From positions 1-38,008 of the forward strand of contig JAJYGR010000250.1 of assembly GCA_021790655.1 (NCBI GenBank): a stretch of DNA of 38,008 nt. Reading direction: 5' to 3'. Positions 9,320 to 18,829 of this stretch are shown here, in pieces. The position numbers were made by a program, and so were the translations under genes. This stretch comes from Acidobacteriota bacterium (lineage in GTDB: Bacteria; Acidobacteriota; Terriglobia; Terriglobales; Acidobacteriaceae). Numbering within the stretch: the first letter of the stretch is position 1; each line of letters opens with the position of its first letter. Under the pieces are notes generated by a model, which was not told the DNA's origin, ran no database searches, and saw only the letters and a list, made by a program, of their open reading frames with translations.

Positions 9320-11311
9320 TTGTTGTCCGTCGTTTCGCAGCACCAGTCTATGCCATCGAGACCTCAGCACCGTTTGCCGGACCGTCTTCTCACCGCTGTG
9401 GCCATATCCTTCTTGCTGTGCGCCAGTGTGGGTCTTTTGACGGACTGGGTGCCCTACGAGGACCTGACACACTGGACCTACGACTTTCTGGTCAACCATG
9501 GCAGATATGGCAAACCCTCTTCGGATTTGGTGCTGGTCGACTTCGACGATGCCACTTTCAACAGGATTCAGCGCTATCCCATTCCGCGCGCCGACTTCGC
9601 CAGGGTGGTGCAGGCGGTTGGCGAAGCGAGGCCAAAACTGATTGGAGTGGACATTTTTCTTTCCGAACCGCGCTCGCCGCAATCCGATGCCGCGATGCAG
9701 CAGGCCCTTGCCGCCGCAGGGAATGTCGTTCTGGCCAGCCAGGCCGGAGTGGGGCAACTGCCGCCGGTGTTGCCGTTGCCCCTGTTCTGCAAGCCGGAGG
9801 CGACAGGTTTTGCCTCGGGCTTTTGTTCCGATCAGCAGCCAGGCGCGTACGGTTACGCATTTATCAATATGCCGATCGACAGCGATGGCTTCATCCGCCA
9901 GATGGAACTCTTCGTGGGGACGCCCAAGCCCGCGGTGTCGTTTCCGGTGATGCTTGCCGAGGAGTTTACTGGCAAGGCGATCCGTCCGTTAGATGCACAC
10001 CACGCCTTCTTCAATGGACACGCCATTCCCTACGCCGACACGCTGCACAAGACAGTGCTGATCGGCCACTGGAGCCCGGAACCGGTGCGTCGAATCTCTG
10101 CCTGGTCTGTATTGACCGGCCAGGTGCCACCGGATGTATTCCGCGACAAACTGGTGTTGATCGGTCAGGGGAGCGATGCCGCCCGCGACCGGCACTTTAC
10201 GCCGATATTCCGTGTGCGCCAACCGGATGGCAAACGTGAACGATTGAGTGGAACGGAAATCCACGCTGCCGCTATCCAGACCCTGCTCAATGGCGATGCG
10301 ATTGCCGTCACGCCGACGATCTGGATGTGGCTGGTAAACCTGCTGGTGGTTGGCCCGTTTGCATATTGCATCATGCGCTTGCGGCTGCGCAGCGGCTTCA
10401 TCGTTACTTTCGGAACCATGTGGGCCATCTACATTGCGGCGCAGATGGCGTTTACATTCGGCAGACTTTGGTTTCCCTATCTGACGACAGAACTTGCCGT
10501 TGCCGCGGCGTTGCCTGCCGGGGTGGCCTATCAATACGTCCGCGAGCAGTTGTTGCATTCCGAGACACGCAAGCAGCAGGAAGAGTTGATGGGATTGTTC
10601 TCTCGCTACGTCGATCCTGAAGTGGCCCATACCATTTGGTTGCGGCGAAATGAATTGAGTCTGGCTGGAGAAGAACGCGTCGCGACCGTGCTGTTCACCG
10701 ACATTCGCAGCTTTACCGCGCTCACCGCAGGCAAACCGTCGCAGACGGTCCTGCGCTGGCTGAATTATTACTTCACAGAGATGGATGACATCGTTCGCGC
10801 CCATGGTGGGTTCCTGAATAAATTCATCGGGGATGGTCTTCTGGTGGTTTTTGGCATCCCGCTGTCGCAAGGCCGTGAGCGGGACGCCATCCAGGCTGTC
10901 CGTACCGCGCTGGCCATGCTCGCCAGCCTGGAGGAGATGAACCGACAACACGCCGGACAGGAGGATTTCCCGGAGATCCACATTGGCATCGGTATTCACA
11001 CCGGCACTCTGACTTGCGGCAGTGTCGGCTCGGCAAAGCGGCTGGAGTATTCCGTCATCGGCGAGACAGTCAACCTCGCCTCGAGGCTGGAGGCTCTCAC
11101 CAAGGACTATCCAGCAGAAATCATCCTGACGGAAAGCACCTATGAACTGGTCCGGAGTACTTACCCCGAAATACACTCCCTCGGCATGGCCAAGGTTCGC
11201 GGATTTGAAGGGCCGGTTGCAATCTACACTGTAAACTCGAAAACGGCAAAGGAACCTGTCAGCGGCACATCGCCGCCCCGTGCCGCCACCAACTCTGGAG
11301 TAGGAACATGA
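9320..11311 (+). CDS. CHASE2-domain class III adenylate/guanylate cyclase
   Basis: 663 aa; N-terminal CHASE2 (LVLVDFDDATF...PKLIGVDIFLSEPR), TM helices, cyclase domain with FTDIRSFT, NKFIGDGLLVVFG, EYSVIGETVNLASRLE. Start may be 9350. Confidence 0.93.
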   Translation: MLSVVSQHQSMPSRPQHRLPDRLLTAVAISFLLCASVGLLTDWVPYEDLTHWTYDFLVNHGRYGKPSSDLVLVDFDDATFNRIQRYPIPRADFARVVQAVGEARPKLIGVDIFLSEPRSPQSDAAMQQALAAAGNVVLASQAGVGQLPPVLPLPLFCKPEATGFASGFCSDQQPGAYGYAFINMPIDSDGFIRQMELFVGTPKPAVSFPVMLAEEFTGKAIRPLDAHHAFFNGHAIPYADTLHKTVLIGHWSPEPVRRISAWSVLTGQVPPDVFRDKLVLIGQGSDAARDRHFTPIFRVRQPDGKRERLSGTEIHAAAIQTLLNGDAIAVTPTIWMWLVNLLVVGPFAYCIMRLRLRSGFIVTFGTMWAIYIAAQMAFTFGRLWFPYLTTELAVAAALPAGVAYQYVREQLLHSETRKQQEELMGLFSRYVDPEVAHTIWLRRNELSLAGEERVATVLFTDIRSFTALTAGKPSQTVLRWLNYYFTEMDDIVRAHGGFLNKFIGDGLLVVFGIPLSQGRERDAIQAVRTALAMLASLEEMNRQHAGQEDFPEIHIGIGIHTGTLTCGSVGSAKRLEYSVIGETVNLASRLEALTKDYPAEIILTESTYELVRSTYPEIHSLGMAKVRGFEGPVAIYTVNSKTAKEPVSGTSPPRAATNSGVGT

Positions 11312-12042
11312 GACGATTTGCACCGATCTTCGGCTGTGCGCTGACCATTGCTTCTCTCGGTCTGTCGGCACAAAACACGCAACCCGCGCCGCAGCAAAAC
11401 ATACAACAGCAAAAGACCGCTGCCAGCAGGCCCAGGCGTGTACATGCCAAACTCGATGGCTTTGAGCTTGCTTCGGGCGCGGCGCCGGCCAACCAGATTG
11501 GCGGCGCATCGCGTGGCTTCGGCGGCGTGACACTCTACGCGCCGCGCAAGGCGCTGGTCTACACATTGCACCCGGTCTTCTACTGGGGCGGCATAACATC
11601 GAACACGCGCTATGTTTTCCGCCTGATGGATATGCGCGATGAAACCATCTTCCAGACTGAAGTCACCGGCGATTCCCTTGCCTACCCCGCAAGCGCTCCC
11701 ACGCTGATTCCTGGCAAAACGTATTCCTGGACAGTGCAACCCAGATTGGACATGCTGGGTGGCCCAGCGCCTCCAGCGATGATCGTTATCGCCGATGCGT
11801 CCAAACGGCAGCAGATCGCCGATGCCATCGCACAGACACAAGGTGCAGACTTGGGGGCCGCGTTGAAGCGCGCCCAGATCTTCACGGATGATCGCCTGTG
11901 GTATGACGCCATCGACGCCTACACACAATTGATCCGGCAGTATCCGGACCAGAAGCAGTTGTATGACAAACGCGGGACGATCTACGCGCAGATACCGGCC
12001 ACGCAGAAACTCGCCGACGCTGACTTTGAGAAGGCGAGTTGA
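11308..12042 (+). CDS. Secreted DUF928-like protein with short TPR-like tail
   Basis: 244 aa; signal peptide; HPVFYWGGITSNTRYVFRLMD...ETIFQTEVTGDSLAYP...LIPGKTYSWTVQP; 4-bp overlap with the cyclase gene. Confidence 0.55.
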   Translation: MRRFAPIFGCALTIASLGLSAQNTQPAPQQNIQQQKTAASRPRRVHAKLDGFELASGAAPANQIGGASRGFGGVTLYAPRKALVYTLHPVFYWGGITSNTRYVFRLMDMRDETIFQTEVTGDSLAYPASAPTLIPGKTYSWTVQPRLDMLGGPAPPAMIVIADASKRQQIADAIAQTQGADLGAALKRAQIFTDDRLWYDAIDAYTQLIRQYPDQKQLYDKRGTIYAQIPATQKLADADFEKAS

Positions 12043-12058
12043 TCCATTCTGACTATCC

Positions 12059-12174
12059 AGAGCAAGAGCACAGATACTGTGATGTGGCGAGTTGAAATGG
12101 TGTGCAGCCGTTCTTTGAAGGAACGGCTGCGTTGAGAGCGGCTTTCCAGCTTACACCTTCTGTGCTCTTGCTCT
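12059..12174. repeat. Intergenic element with perfect 16-bp outer inverted repeats and an internal 10-bp-stem hairpin
   Basis: agagcaagagcacaga (12059-12074) is the exact reverse complement of tctgtgctcttgctct (12159-12174); inside, gcagccgttc (12104-12113) tttgaag gaacggctgc (12121-12130). No adjacent T-tract. Confidence 0.85.
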
Positions 12175-12781
12175 AGCCGATCAACAGAACGCAAAAGATA
12201 AGAACCGCACCCACCAGACTGAACATGGCCGTATGTAGTCGGTCGGATTTGATCTGCCGAATCAGGGAGACCATCAGCACCTCCTCGCACATGGAGGACA
12301 GCAGATCCTCATCGCCAGACTGTTTCAACGCCGCGAAGTAGGAATCGTGCGATTCGCTCAGGATATCGACATCAACGGTGTTGCGGAGCGTGTGCAGCAG
12401 CCAATGACCACGCTTGTTGTGGCCAATAAAAAATCTAGGACCGTGAGCTGCATGCGCTCCACCATCTCCAGGCACGGAAGGCTTTGTCGAATGCGGCTTA
12501 ATGGTCGGAAAGATGACTCGAAGACAAACCAGCAGCGTCCAGATCACTGAGAGCATGAACACGATGAACAGGACCTGGTGGGCTTGGTCGCGCATCCGGG
12601 CAACGTGGCCGCTTTGCAGCGCCGCCGCCACCATTCCCGAGAGCAGCGTCACGCAAAAAGCCGCCTTGGTGTCGATAAAGCGGATCGTGTTCTGCGTGTC
12701 CTCCACGATCTTGTAGAGGAATTCAAGATGACTGGAATACTTGGGTTGTGCAACACGCGTTGCCAGATCGCTATCTTGCAT
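12173..12781 (-). CDS. Small membrane protein resembling Pycsar effector PycTM (DUF5706)
   Basis: 202 aa; YKIVEDTQNTIRFIDTKAAFCVTLLSGMVAAAL (FxDTKA motif then TM), second TM, soluble linker, EEVLMVSLIRQIKSDRLHTAMFSLVGAVLIFCVLLIG third TM. Confidence 0.7.
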   Translation of the reverse strand: MQDSDLATRVAQPKYSSHLEFLYKIVEDTQNTIRFIDTKAAFCVTLLSGMVAAALQSGHVARMRDQAHQVLFIVFMLSVIWTLLVCLRVIFPTIKPHSTKPSVPGDGGAHAAHGPRFFIGHNKRGHWLLHTLRNTVDVDILSESHDSYFAALKQSGDEDLLSSMCEEVLMVSLIRQIKSDRLHTAMFSLVGAVLIFCVLLIG

Positions 12782-12887
12782 GTGGAGGAGTTTAGCAGAG
12801 GCATGGAAAATACGGTTGCCTCCAGGCGCACGAGAAGATACGCTGCATGAGTGTCCCGGCTCTGATCAACCATTTTGCCTTGCGTGC

Positions 12888-15047
12888 ATGACCATAACAT
12901 CTCAAATTCGGTGGCGACGGTGTTCGGCCTGCGTATTGGTCTTGAGTGCCGTGACGGCAACTGCTGCCGCCCAGCAACCGAGTGTAACGGAGACGCGACG
13001 CGACAGCGCCCCTCAGCAACAACTTCCCCAACAAACCCACCGGACAACCGGCGCGCTACAGGGAATAGTGACCGACCCGGAAGGCTCTCCATTGCCCGGC
13101 GTGCAGGTCCGATTGAACCACGCAGACGGAAGCCTTCTTGGAACTGTGCAGACCGCAGGCGACGGAATTTTCCGCGTCCTGCACATTCCACCAGGAGTAT
13201 ACGTTCTGTCGCTGACACCTCCGCCTAGCCTTGCGCCTGCAGGCGGCGCGCCGTCGATCCAACCGGGCGTCCGCTTGAACGCCGGCGAGGTGCTAACGGT
13301 ACAGATAAAGCTGGATGTTGTCCGCTCCTACCGCTCTCCAATCCCGCAGACTCCAACCCAAACCGGCAGTGCGCCGTCCTACAAGGAGTTGAGCCGTCGT
13401 CCGGATGCGGAGGGGGCATTGGTGCCCGCAGCGGAGGCGCAGGTCCCGCCGGATTCGAAGCTATACCAGACCCAAGCGTATCGCTGGGACACCGGCCTGC
13501 CCGATTTCCCCAACTACCACCGCTATGACGCAGCCGCCGAAGCGCCGTATGTACTGGGCCATTGGTATGATCCCTTCAATCGCAACCGTCTTAAGGGTGA
13601 CTATCCGATCTTGGGACAGAAGACTTTCTTCAGCTTCACCGCCGACGCCCTCACAGCCATCGATGGCAGACGCCTGCCCGTTCCCTCCGGCCAATCTGCG
13701 GTGAGGCCGGATTCGTCGCAATTTTTTGGCCGGGGAGGACAGTTCTTTTTGGATGAGACGTTCCGTTTCACCTTCGACCTGTTCCACGGCGATACGGCCG
13801 CTTTCCGTCCCGTTGACTGGCGCATTCGCATCACTCCCGCAGCCGATATCAACTATCTCGCGGCGCGTGAGAATGGTGTTGTCAGCCCGGACGTGCGCGC
13901 CGGAACGACGCGCCTGGATGGATGGGTGGGTCTGCAGGAAGCCTTCGCAGAAGTGAAACTGCACGACTTTGGCCCCGATTACGACTTTATGAATCTGCGG
14001 GCTGGAATTCAGGCCTTCAACAGCGACTTTCGGGCCTTTATCTTCGCCGACGAGCAGCCCGGGGTGCGTCTCTTCGGCAATCTGCGCTCCAACCGCATCC
14101 AGTACAACCTCGCCGGGTTCGATCTGCTGGAGAAGAACACCAACAGCGGTCTGAATACCTTTGACCGGCGCAGCCGCGATGTTGCCGTTGCCAATGTTTT
14201 CATTCAGGACTTTTTCGCCAAAGGCTATACCACTGAGTTCAGCTACGACTTCGCGCGCGACAACGCCACCATCCACTATAACGACAATGGTTTCCTGGTG
14301 CGGCCTGCGCCCATTGGGACCTTTGCGCCGCACCGTGTGGACGCGCATTACTTCGGCTGGACAGGAGACGGCCATATTGGCGTCATCAACGTCGATAATG
14401 CCTTTTACCAGGCTCTGGGAAACGACACGTTGAACCCGCTAGCGGGAAAGCGCGTCGATATCAACGCCCAACTGGCCGCACTGGAGCTTTCTCGCGACCG
14501 CGATTGGCTTCGCTATCGCGTCTCCTTCCTTTATGCCTCCGGCGACAGCAACCCGCGCGACGGCACCGGGCGCGGCTTCAGTTCCATAGTGGATGGGGAG
14601 AGCTTCGCCGGAGGCGAGTTCAGCTTCTTCAATCGCGAAGGCATTCCCCTGACCAGCACCGGAGTGGCCCTGACATCTCCGGACAGCTTTCTTCCAGACC
14701 TGCGCTCCAGCAAGGACGAAGGGCAATCGAATTTCGTAAACCCGGGCATTTATTTATACAATGCGGGCGTCGACGCAAAGCTGACGCCATCGTTGAAAGT
14801 GGTGGGGAATGTGAACTTCATGCAGTTCGCGCGCACCCAGCCGCTCATCTTCCTGCTACAGCAGAATGGGGTGCGCAGGACCATTGGTGTGGACTCGAGC
14901 CTGGGCTTCCTCTATCGTCCTCGTCTGTCGGAAAACATCCAGGTCCTTGGCGGCCTTGCGGTCCTTGCTCCTGGACAGGGACTCCGCGACATTTACACTA
15001 GCCAGACACTGATTTCGGCTTTTGGCACCATTCGGTTTCAGTTTTAG
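12888..15047 (+). CDS. Outer-membrane beta-barrel protein with N-terminal carboxypeptidase-regulatory-like domain
   Basis: Start chosen at 12888 (MTITSQIRWRRCSACVLVLSAVTATAAAQ signal). GALQGIVTDPEGSPLPGVQVRLNHADG...GVYVLSL domain, long beta-strand-rich region, C-terminal aromatic ending FGTIRFQF. Confidence 0.75.
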   Translation: MTITSQIRWRRCSACVLVLSAVTATAAAQQPSVTETRRDSAPQQQLPQQTHRTTGALQGIVTDPEGSPLPGVQVRLNHADGSLLGTVQTAGDGIFRVLHIPPGVYVLSLTPPPSLAPAGGAPSIQPGVRLNAGEVLTVQIKLDVVRSYRSPIPQTPTQTGSAPSYKELSRRPDAEGALVPAAEAQVPPDSKLYQTQAYRWDTGLPDFPNYHRYDAAAEAPYVLGHWYDPFNRNRLKGDYPILGQKTFFSFTADALTAIDGRRLPVPSGQSAVRPDSSQFFGRGGQFFLDETFRFTFDLFHGDTAAFRPVDWRIRITPAADINYLAARENGVVSPDVRAGTTRLDGWVGLQEAFAEVKLHDFGPDYDFMNLRAGIQAFNSDFRAFIFADEQPGVRLFGNLRSNRIQYNLAGFDLLEKNTNSGLNTFDRRSRDVAVANVFIQDFFAKGYTTEFSYDFARDNATIHYNDNGFLVRPAPIGTFAPHRVDAHYFGWTGDGHIGVINVDNAFYQALGNDTLNPLAGKRVDINAQLAALELSRDRDWLRYRVSFLYASGDSNPRDGTGRGFSSIVDGESFAGGEFSFFNREGIPLTSTGVALTSPDSFLPDLRSSKDEGQSNFVNPGIYLYNAGVDAKLTPSLKVVGNVNFMQFARTQPLIFLLQQNGVRRTIGVDSSLGFLYRPRLSENIQVLGGLAVLAPGQGLRDIYTSQTLISAFGTIRFQF

Positions 15048-15106
15048 TTTTTCGACCGTATTTTTAGGGAGGCAGTCTGCCGCAACGCTCCAATCCGCAC
15101 TCGCAG

Positions 15107-18100
15107 TTGCGTGACCGCTGGACACTTCTGCTGTTGGCGTGTCTGTCGGTCGCGGTACTGTGGAACAGATCGCTTCCCAATGCCGTACATGCGGGGCAGC
15201 GAGCGGCCAACCCTACGATCCAGATGTCTGAGTCGCCGCATCAGGCCCAGCAGGCCAGCGTGGGCTGTATCACCTGCCACACCGGCATCTCCCACGCCAA
15301 CATGCATCAGGAAAACATCGTCATCCTGGGGTGCGCGGACTGTCACGGAGGGAATGCGGCCATCTCCATCGCAGGCGCGAAAGGCTCGCGCGAGTACGCG
15401 GCTGCCGAGAGCAAGGCGCACATCCACTCGCGGCTGGCAGCCGACAACGTGAACGGCGGACACCCCGTCCGCGAATACACGCGCTGGATCGAGGAGAGTT
15501 TCGAGTATGTTCGCTTCGTCAATCCCGGAGATCTGCGCGTAGCTGCTGTCACCTGCGGGGCCTGTCACGGGCAGGAAACGCGCAATGTACGAAGCAGCAT
15601 GATGACCCACGGCGCAATGCTGTGGGAAGCGGCGCTTTATAACAATGGCGCATATCCCTACAAAAACGCCCACTTCGGCGAGTCCTACGATGAGAACGGA
15701 AAGCCGCAGCGCCTGCGCACCTTCCCCCCGCCCACGCCGGAGGAGACCAGGACCAAGGGGGTGCTGCCGTATCTCGATCCACTTCAGCGATGGGAGGTTT
15801 CGCAACCGGGAAATATGTTGCGCGCCTTCGAACGCGGTGGCGAGAAAAAGAGTGAGATCGGCAATCCCAGCCCGGATGAGACCGCCGGGGAGCCGGACAT
15901 AAAACTGAGCGAACGCGGCCTGGGCACCAACCTGCGGACAGACCCGGTCTTTCTGGGATTGCAGAAGACGCGCCTTCTAGACCCTCTGCTATCGTTTCCC
16001 GGGACCAACGACCAGCCCGGCGACTACCGCTCCAGCGGCTGCTCGGGCTGCCATGTGGTGTATGCCAATGACCGTGACCCCATGCACTCAGCCTATGCCG
16101 CCCGATTCGGCAACATGGGTCGTAGTGCCAGCAACGACCCTACGATCGACAAGACTGCGAGTGGTCATCCGATTGTGCATGCCTTCACCAAAGCGATCCC
16201 CTCCAGCCAGTGCATGACTTGCCACATGCACCCGGGAACGAACATGGAGGCCAGCTACTACGGCCTTACCTGGTGGGACAATGAAGTCGATGGCGATGCG
16301 ATGTACCCGAAGAAACAGCACAATCCAAGCCCGCAGCAGTTGCACGATGTACATGCGCGCAACCCGGAGGCCGCGGCACCTCGCGGCCTGTGGTCCAACC
16401 TCGATTTTCTGGAGAAGACAGGCACGCCGGAGTTCAACGCCAAGCTGAAAGATACCCAGTTCGCCGACTTTCACAGCCACGGATGGATCTTCCGCTCCGT
16501 CTACAAACGCGACCGCAAGGGCAGGCTGCTCGACGCGAATGACAAGATCGTTCCGTTCGATGACCCGGACGCCATGGGCAAGGCCGTTCACCTTGCGGAC
16601 ATTCATCTGGAAAAAGGAATGCAGTGCGTCGATTGCCACTTCACCCAGGATGTCCACGGCAATGGCAAACTTTACGGCGAGACCCGCAATGCTGTGGAGA
16701 TCGGCTGCACGGACTGCCATGGGACCATCTACAAGAGGGCCGCGCTGGTGACCACCGGTCCCGCCTCGGCGGGCGACGAATCGAGCGACCTGCTGCGGCT
16801 GCGCACCCCCTTCCAACAGCGGCGCTTTTACTGGCGCGACGGCAGGCTCTATCAACGGTCGAATGTGATCGAAGGCAAGCAGTGGGAGGTGGTGCAGGTG
16901 CTCGACAGCATCACGCCAGGCAATGCGCATTACAGCGAGAAGTCGCGCCTTGCCAAGACATTGCAAAAGGACGGCGTCACCTGGGGGCACACCGAAGCGA
17001 TGCAGAAGCTGGCCCATGCCGACTCACTCATGACCTGCTACAGTTGCCACTCTTCCTGGACCACCTCCTGCTTCGGCTGCCACCTTTCGATGAGTGCCAA
17101 CCAGAAGACGCCCATGCTGCACAACGAGGGCGAGACAACGCGCAACTGGACTTCGTATAACTTCGATGTGCTGCGCGACGACGTGTACATGCTGGGCATC
17201 GATGGAACGGTGACCGGCAACCGGGTGGCGCCGGTGCGTTCCTCCTGCGCGATTGTCGTGAGTTCGCAGAACGTGAACCGCGACTGGATTTATCGAATGC
17301 AGCAGACCGTCTCCGCTCCGGGGTTCAGCGGAGAGGCGTTCAGCACCTACGTTCCGCACACCGTCCGCGCCAGAGAGACCAAGGGCTGCACCGATTGCCA
17401 CGTCTCGCGTCAGGGCGACAACAACGCATGGATGGCGCAGGTCCTGGTCCAGGGCACGAACTTCCTCAACTTCATGGGCAAGTACATCTATGTCGCCGAC
17501 GGCAGCCACGGGTTCGAGGGCGTCTCTATCGCCGAGAGCAGCGACCCGCCAGCGGTGATTGGCAGCGACTTGCAGCAGATGGCCTATCCCGACGACTATA
17601 AGAAATTTTTGCGCAGCGGACGGAAGTTGAAACAGGCATACAGTCACGAAGGCAACTCCGTGCTCGACGTGCAATTGCGCGGCGAATATCTTTACGCCGC
17701 CATGGGCAAAGGCGGCTTCCGAATCTTCGATGTCGCGGCCATCGACATCAAAGACGACTCCCAGCGGATAAAGACCGCTCCTGTTTCGCCGCTGGGGCAG
17801 CGCCTGTATGTTAAGACGAAATACGCCACTGCCGTCGCTTCGCCGTCCACGCTAGCGCTCGACCCCGCGCGCACGCAGTTGCCGGAAAACGAGGAACAAA
17901 AAATCGCGCCGCTGTACGCTTTCCTGTATGTGACGGACAAGTACGAGGGGCTGGTCGTCATCGGCGACCCGAAGACCGGCGTTGCGACCCTGCTCGATGG
18001 CAACCCGCGCAACAATTTCCTGAAGCGCGCGCTCGCCTTCAACCCCGGCGGCAAACTCAACGGAGCGCGCCGCATCACCATCGCCGGGACCTATGCCTAT

Positions 18101-18829
18101 ATCCTGTGCGACCGGGGGATGGAAGTGGTGGATCTGGCAAACCCGCTCGATCCCAAGATCACCGCGGAGATTGGAGCGCCCAACATTGTCGATGGACGCG
18201 GCGTCGCCGTGCAGTTCCGCTATGCGTTTGTGGTGGACCGCGAGGGGCTGAAGGTCTTCGATGTCACACATCTCGACAGGCCGGTCCGCGTGGGCGGCAC
18301 AGTCCCCTTTGCCGATGCGCGCAATGTATATGTGGCGCGCACCTATGCCTACATCTCCGCTGGCGCGCAGGGCGTTGCCATCGTCGATGTCGAGCGGCCC
18401 GAGAAGCCCCGGCTCTACAAGATGTTCAATGCCAATGGAGAGATGAACGATGTGAACGACATCAAGATCGGCATGGTCAACTCCAGCCAGTTCGCCTTTG
18501 TGGCGGACGGCAGGAACGGAATGCGCGTGGTGCAGTTGTTCTCGCCCAAGTCGCAGGCCGGTTTTTACGGATTCAGCCCCGAGCCGGTGCCGAGGCTGAT
18601 TGCGACCCGCAGGACGAGCGGCCCCGCGCTGGCAATCTCGAAAGGCATTGACCGCGACCGCGCTGTGGATGAAAGCGGCAATCAGCTTTCAGTCTTTGGC
18701 AGGCGCGGCGCCCGGCCCTTCAACGGCGAAGAAATGCGCCGCATGTACCTCCGCGCGGGCAAGCTGTACACCGTCACCGACACTCCTCCCGGTCCGGCGA
18801 CAGACACAAAAACTATCGCTTCGAAGTAA
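15107..18829 (+). CDS. Multiheme cytochrome c (10 CXXCH) with C-terminal LVIVD-type/beta-propeller region
   Basis: 1240 aa; CITCH, CADCH, CGACH, CSGCH, CMTCH, CVDCH, CTDCH, CYSCH, CFGCH, CTDCH; C-terminal repeats such as [67 protein letters not shown] start at 15107 uncertain; a CTG at 15077 follows AGGGAGG. Confidence 0.88.
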   Translation: MRDRWTLLLLACLSVAVLWNRSLPNAVHAGQRAANPTIQMSESPHQAQQASVGCITCHTGISHANMHQENIVILGCADCHGGNAAISIAGAKGSREYAAAESKAHIHSRLAADNVNGGHPVREYTRWIEESFEYVRFVNPGDLRVAAVTCGACHGQETRNVRSSMMTHGAMLWEAALYNNGAYPYKNAHFGESYDENGKPQRLRTFPPPTPEETRTKGVLPYLDPLQRWEVSQPGNMLRAFERGGEKKSEIGNPSPDETAGEPDIKLSERGLGTNLRTDPVFLGLQKTRLLDPLLSFPGTNDQPGDYRSSGCSGCHVVYANDRDPMHSAYAARFGNMGRSASNDPTIDKTASGHPIVHAFTKAIPSSQCMTCHMHPGTNMEASYYGLTWWDNEVDGDAMYPKKQHNPSPQQLHDVHARNPEAAAPRGLWSNLDFLEKTGTPEFNAKLKDTQFADFHSHGWIFRSVYKRDRKGRLLDANDKIVPFDDPDAMGKAVHLADIHLEKGMQCVDCHFTQDVHGNGKLYGETRNAVEIGCTDCHGTIYKRAALVTTGPASAGDESSDLLRLRTPFQQRRFYWRDGRLYQRSNVIEGKQWEVVQVLDSITPGNAHYSEKSRLAKTLQKDGVTWGHTEAMQKLAHADSLMTCYSCHSSWTTSCFGCHLSMSANQKTPMLHNEGETTRNWTSYNFDVLRDDVYMLGIDGTVTGNRVAPVRSSCAIVVSSQNVNRDWIYRMQQTVSAPGFSGEAFSTYVPHTVRARETKGCTDCHVSRQGDNNAWMAQVLVQGTNFLNFMGKYIYVADGSHGFEGVSIAESSDPPAVIGSDLQQMAYPDDYKKFLRSGRKLKQAYSHEGNSVLDVQLRGEYLYAAMGKGGFRIFDVAAIDIKDDSQRIKTAPVSPLGQRLYVKTKYATAVASPSTLALDPARTQLPENEEQKIAPLYAFLYVTDKYEGLVVIGDPKTGVATLLDGNPRNNFLKRALAFNPGGKLNGARRITIAGTYAYILCDRGMEVVDLANPLDPKITAEIGAPNIVDGRGVAVQFRYAFVVDREGLKVFDVTHLDRPVRVGGTVPFADARNVYVARTYAYISAGAQGVAIVDVERPEKPRLYKMFNANGEMNDVNDIKIGMVNSSQFAFVADGRNGMRVVQLFSPKSQAGFYGFSPEPVPRLIATRRTSGPALAISKGIDRDRAVDESGNQLSVFGRRGARPFNGEEMRRMYLRAGKLYTVTDTPPGPATDTKTIASK

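Noticed and set aside
9989-11599. 536-aa minus-strand ORF
   Set aside because: Antisense to the CHASE2 cyclase and DUF928-like genes; low-complexity, compositionally biased translation.
12104-12130. Intrinsic terminator call for the GC-rich hairpin
   Set aside because: Strong stem but no U-tract on either strand, so it is reported as part of a repeat/structured element instead.
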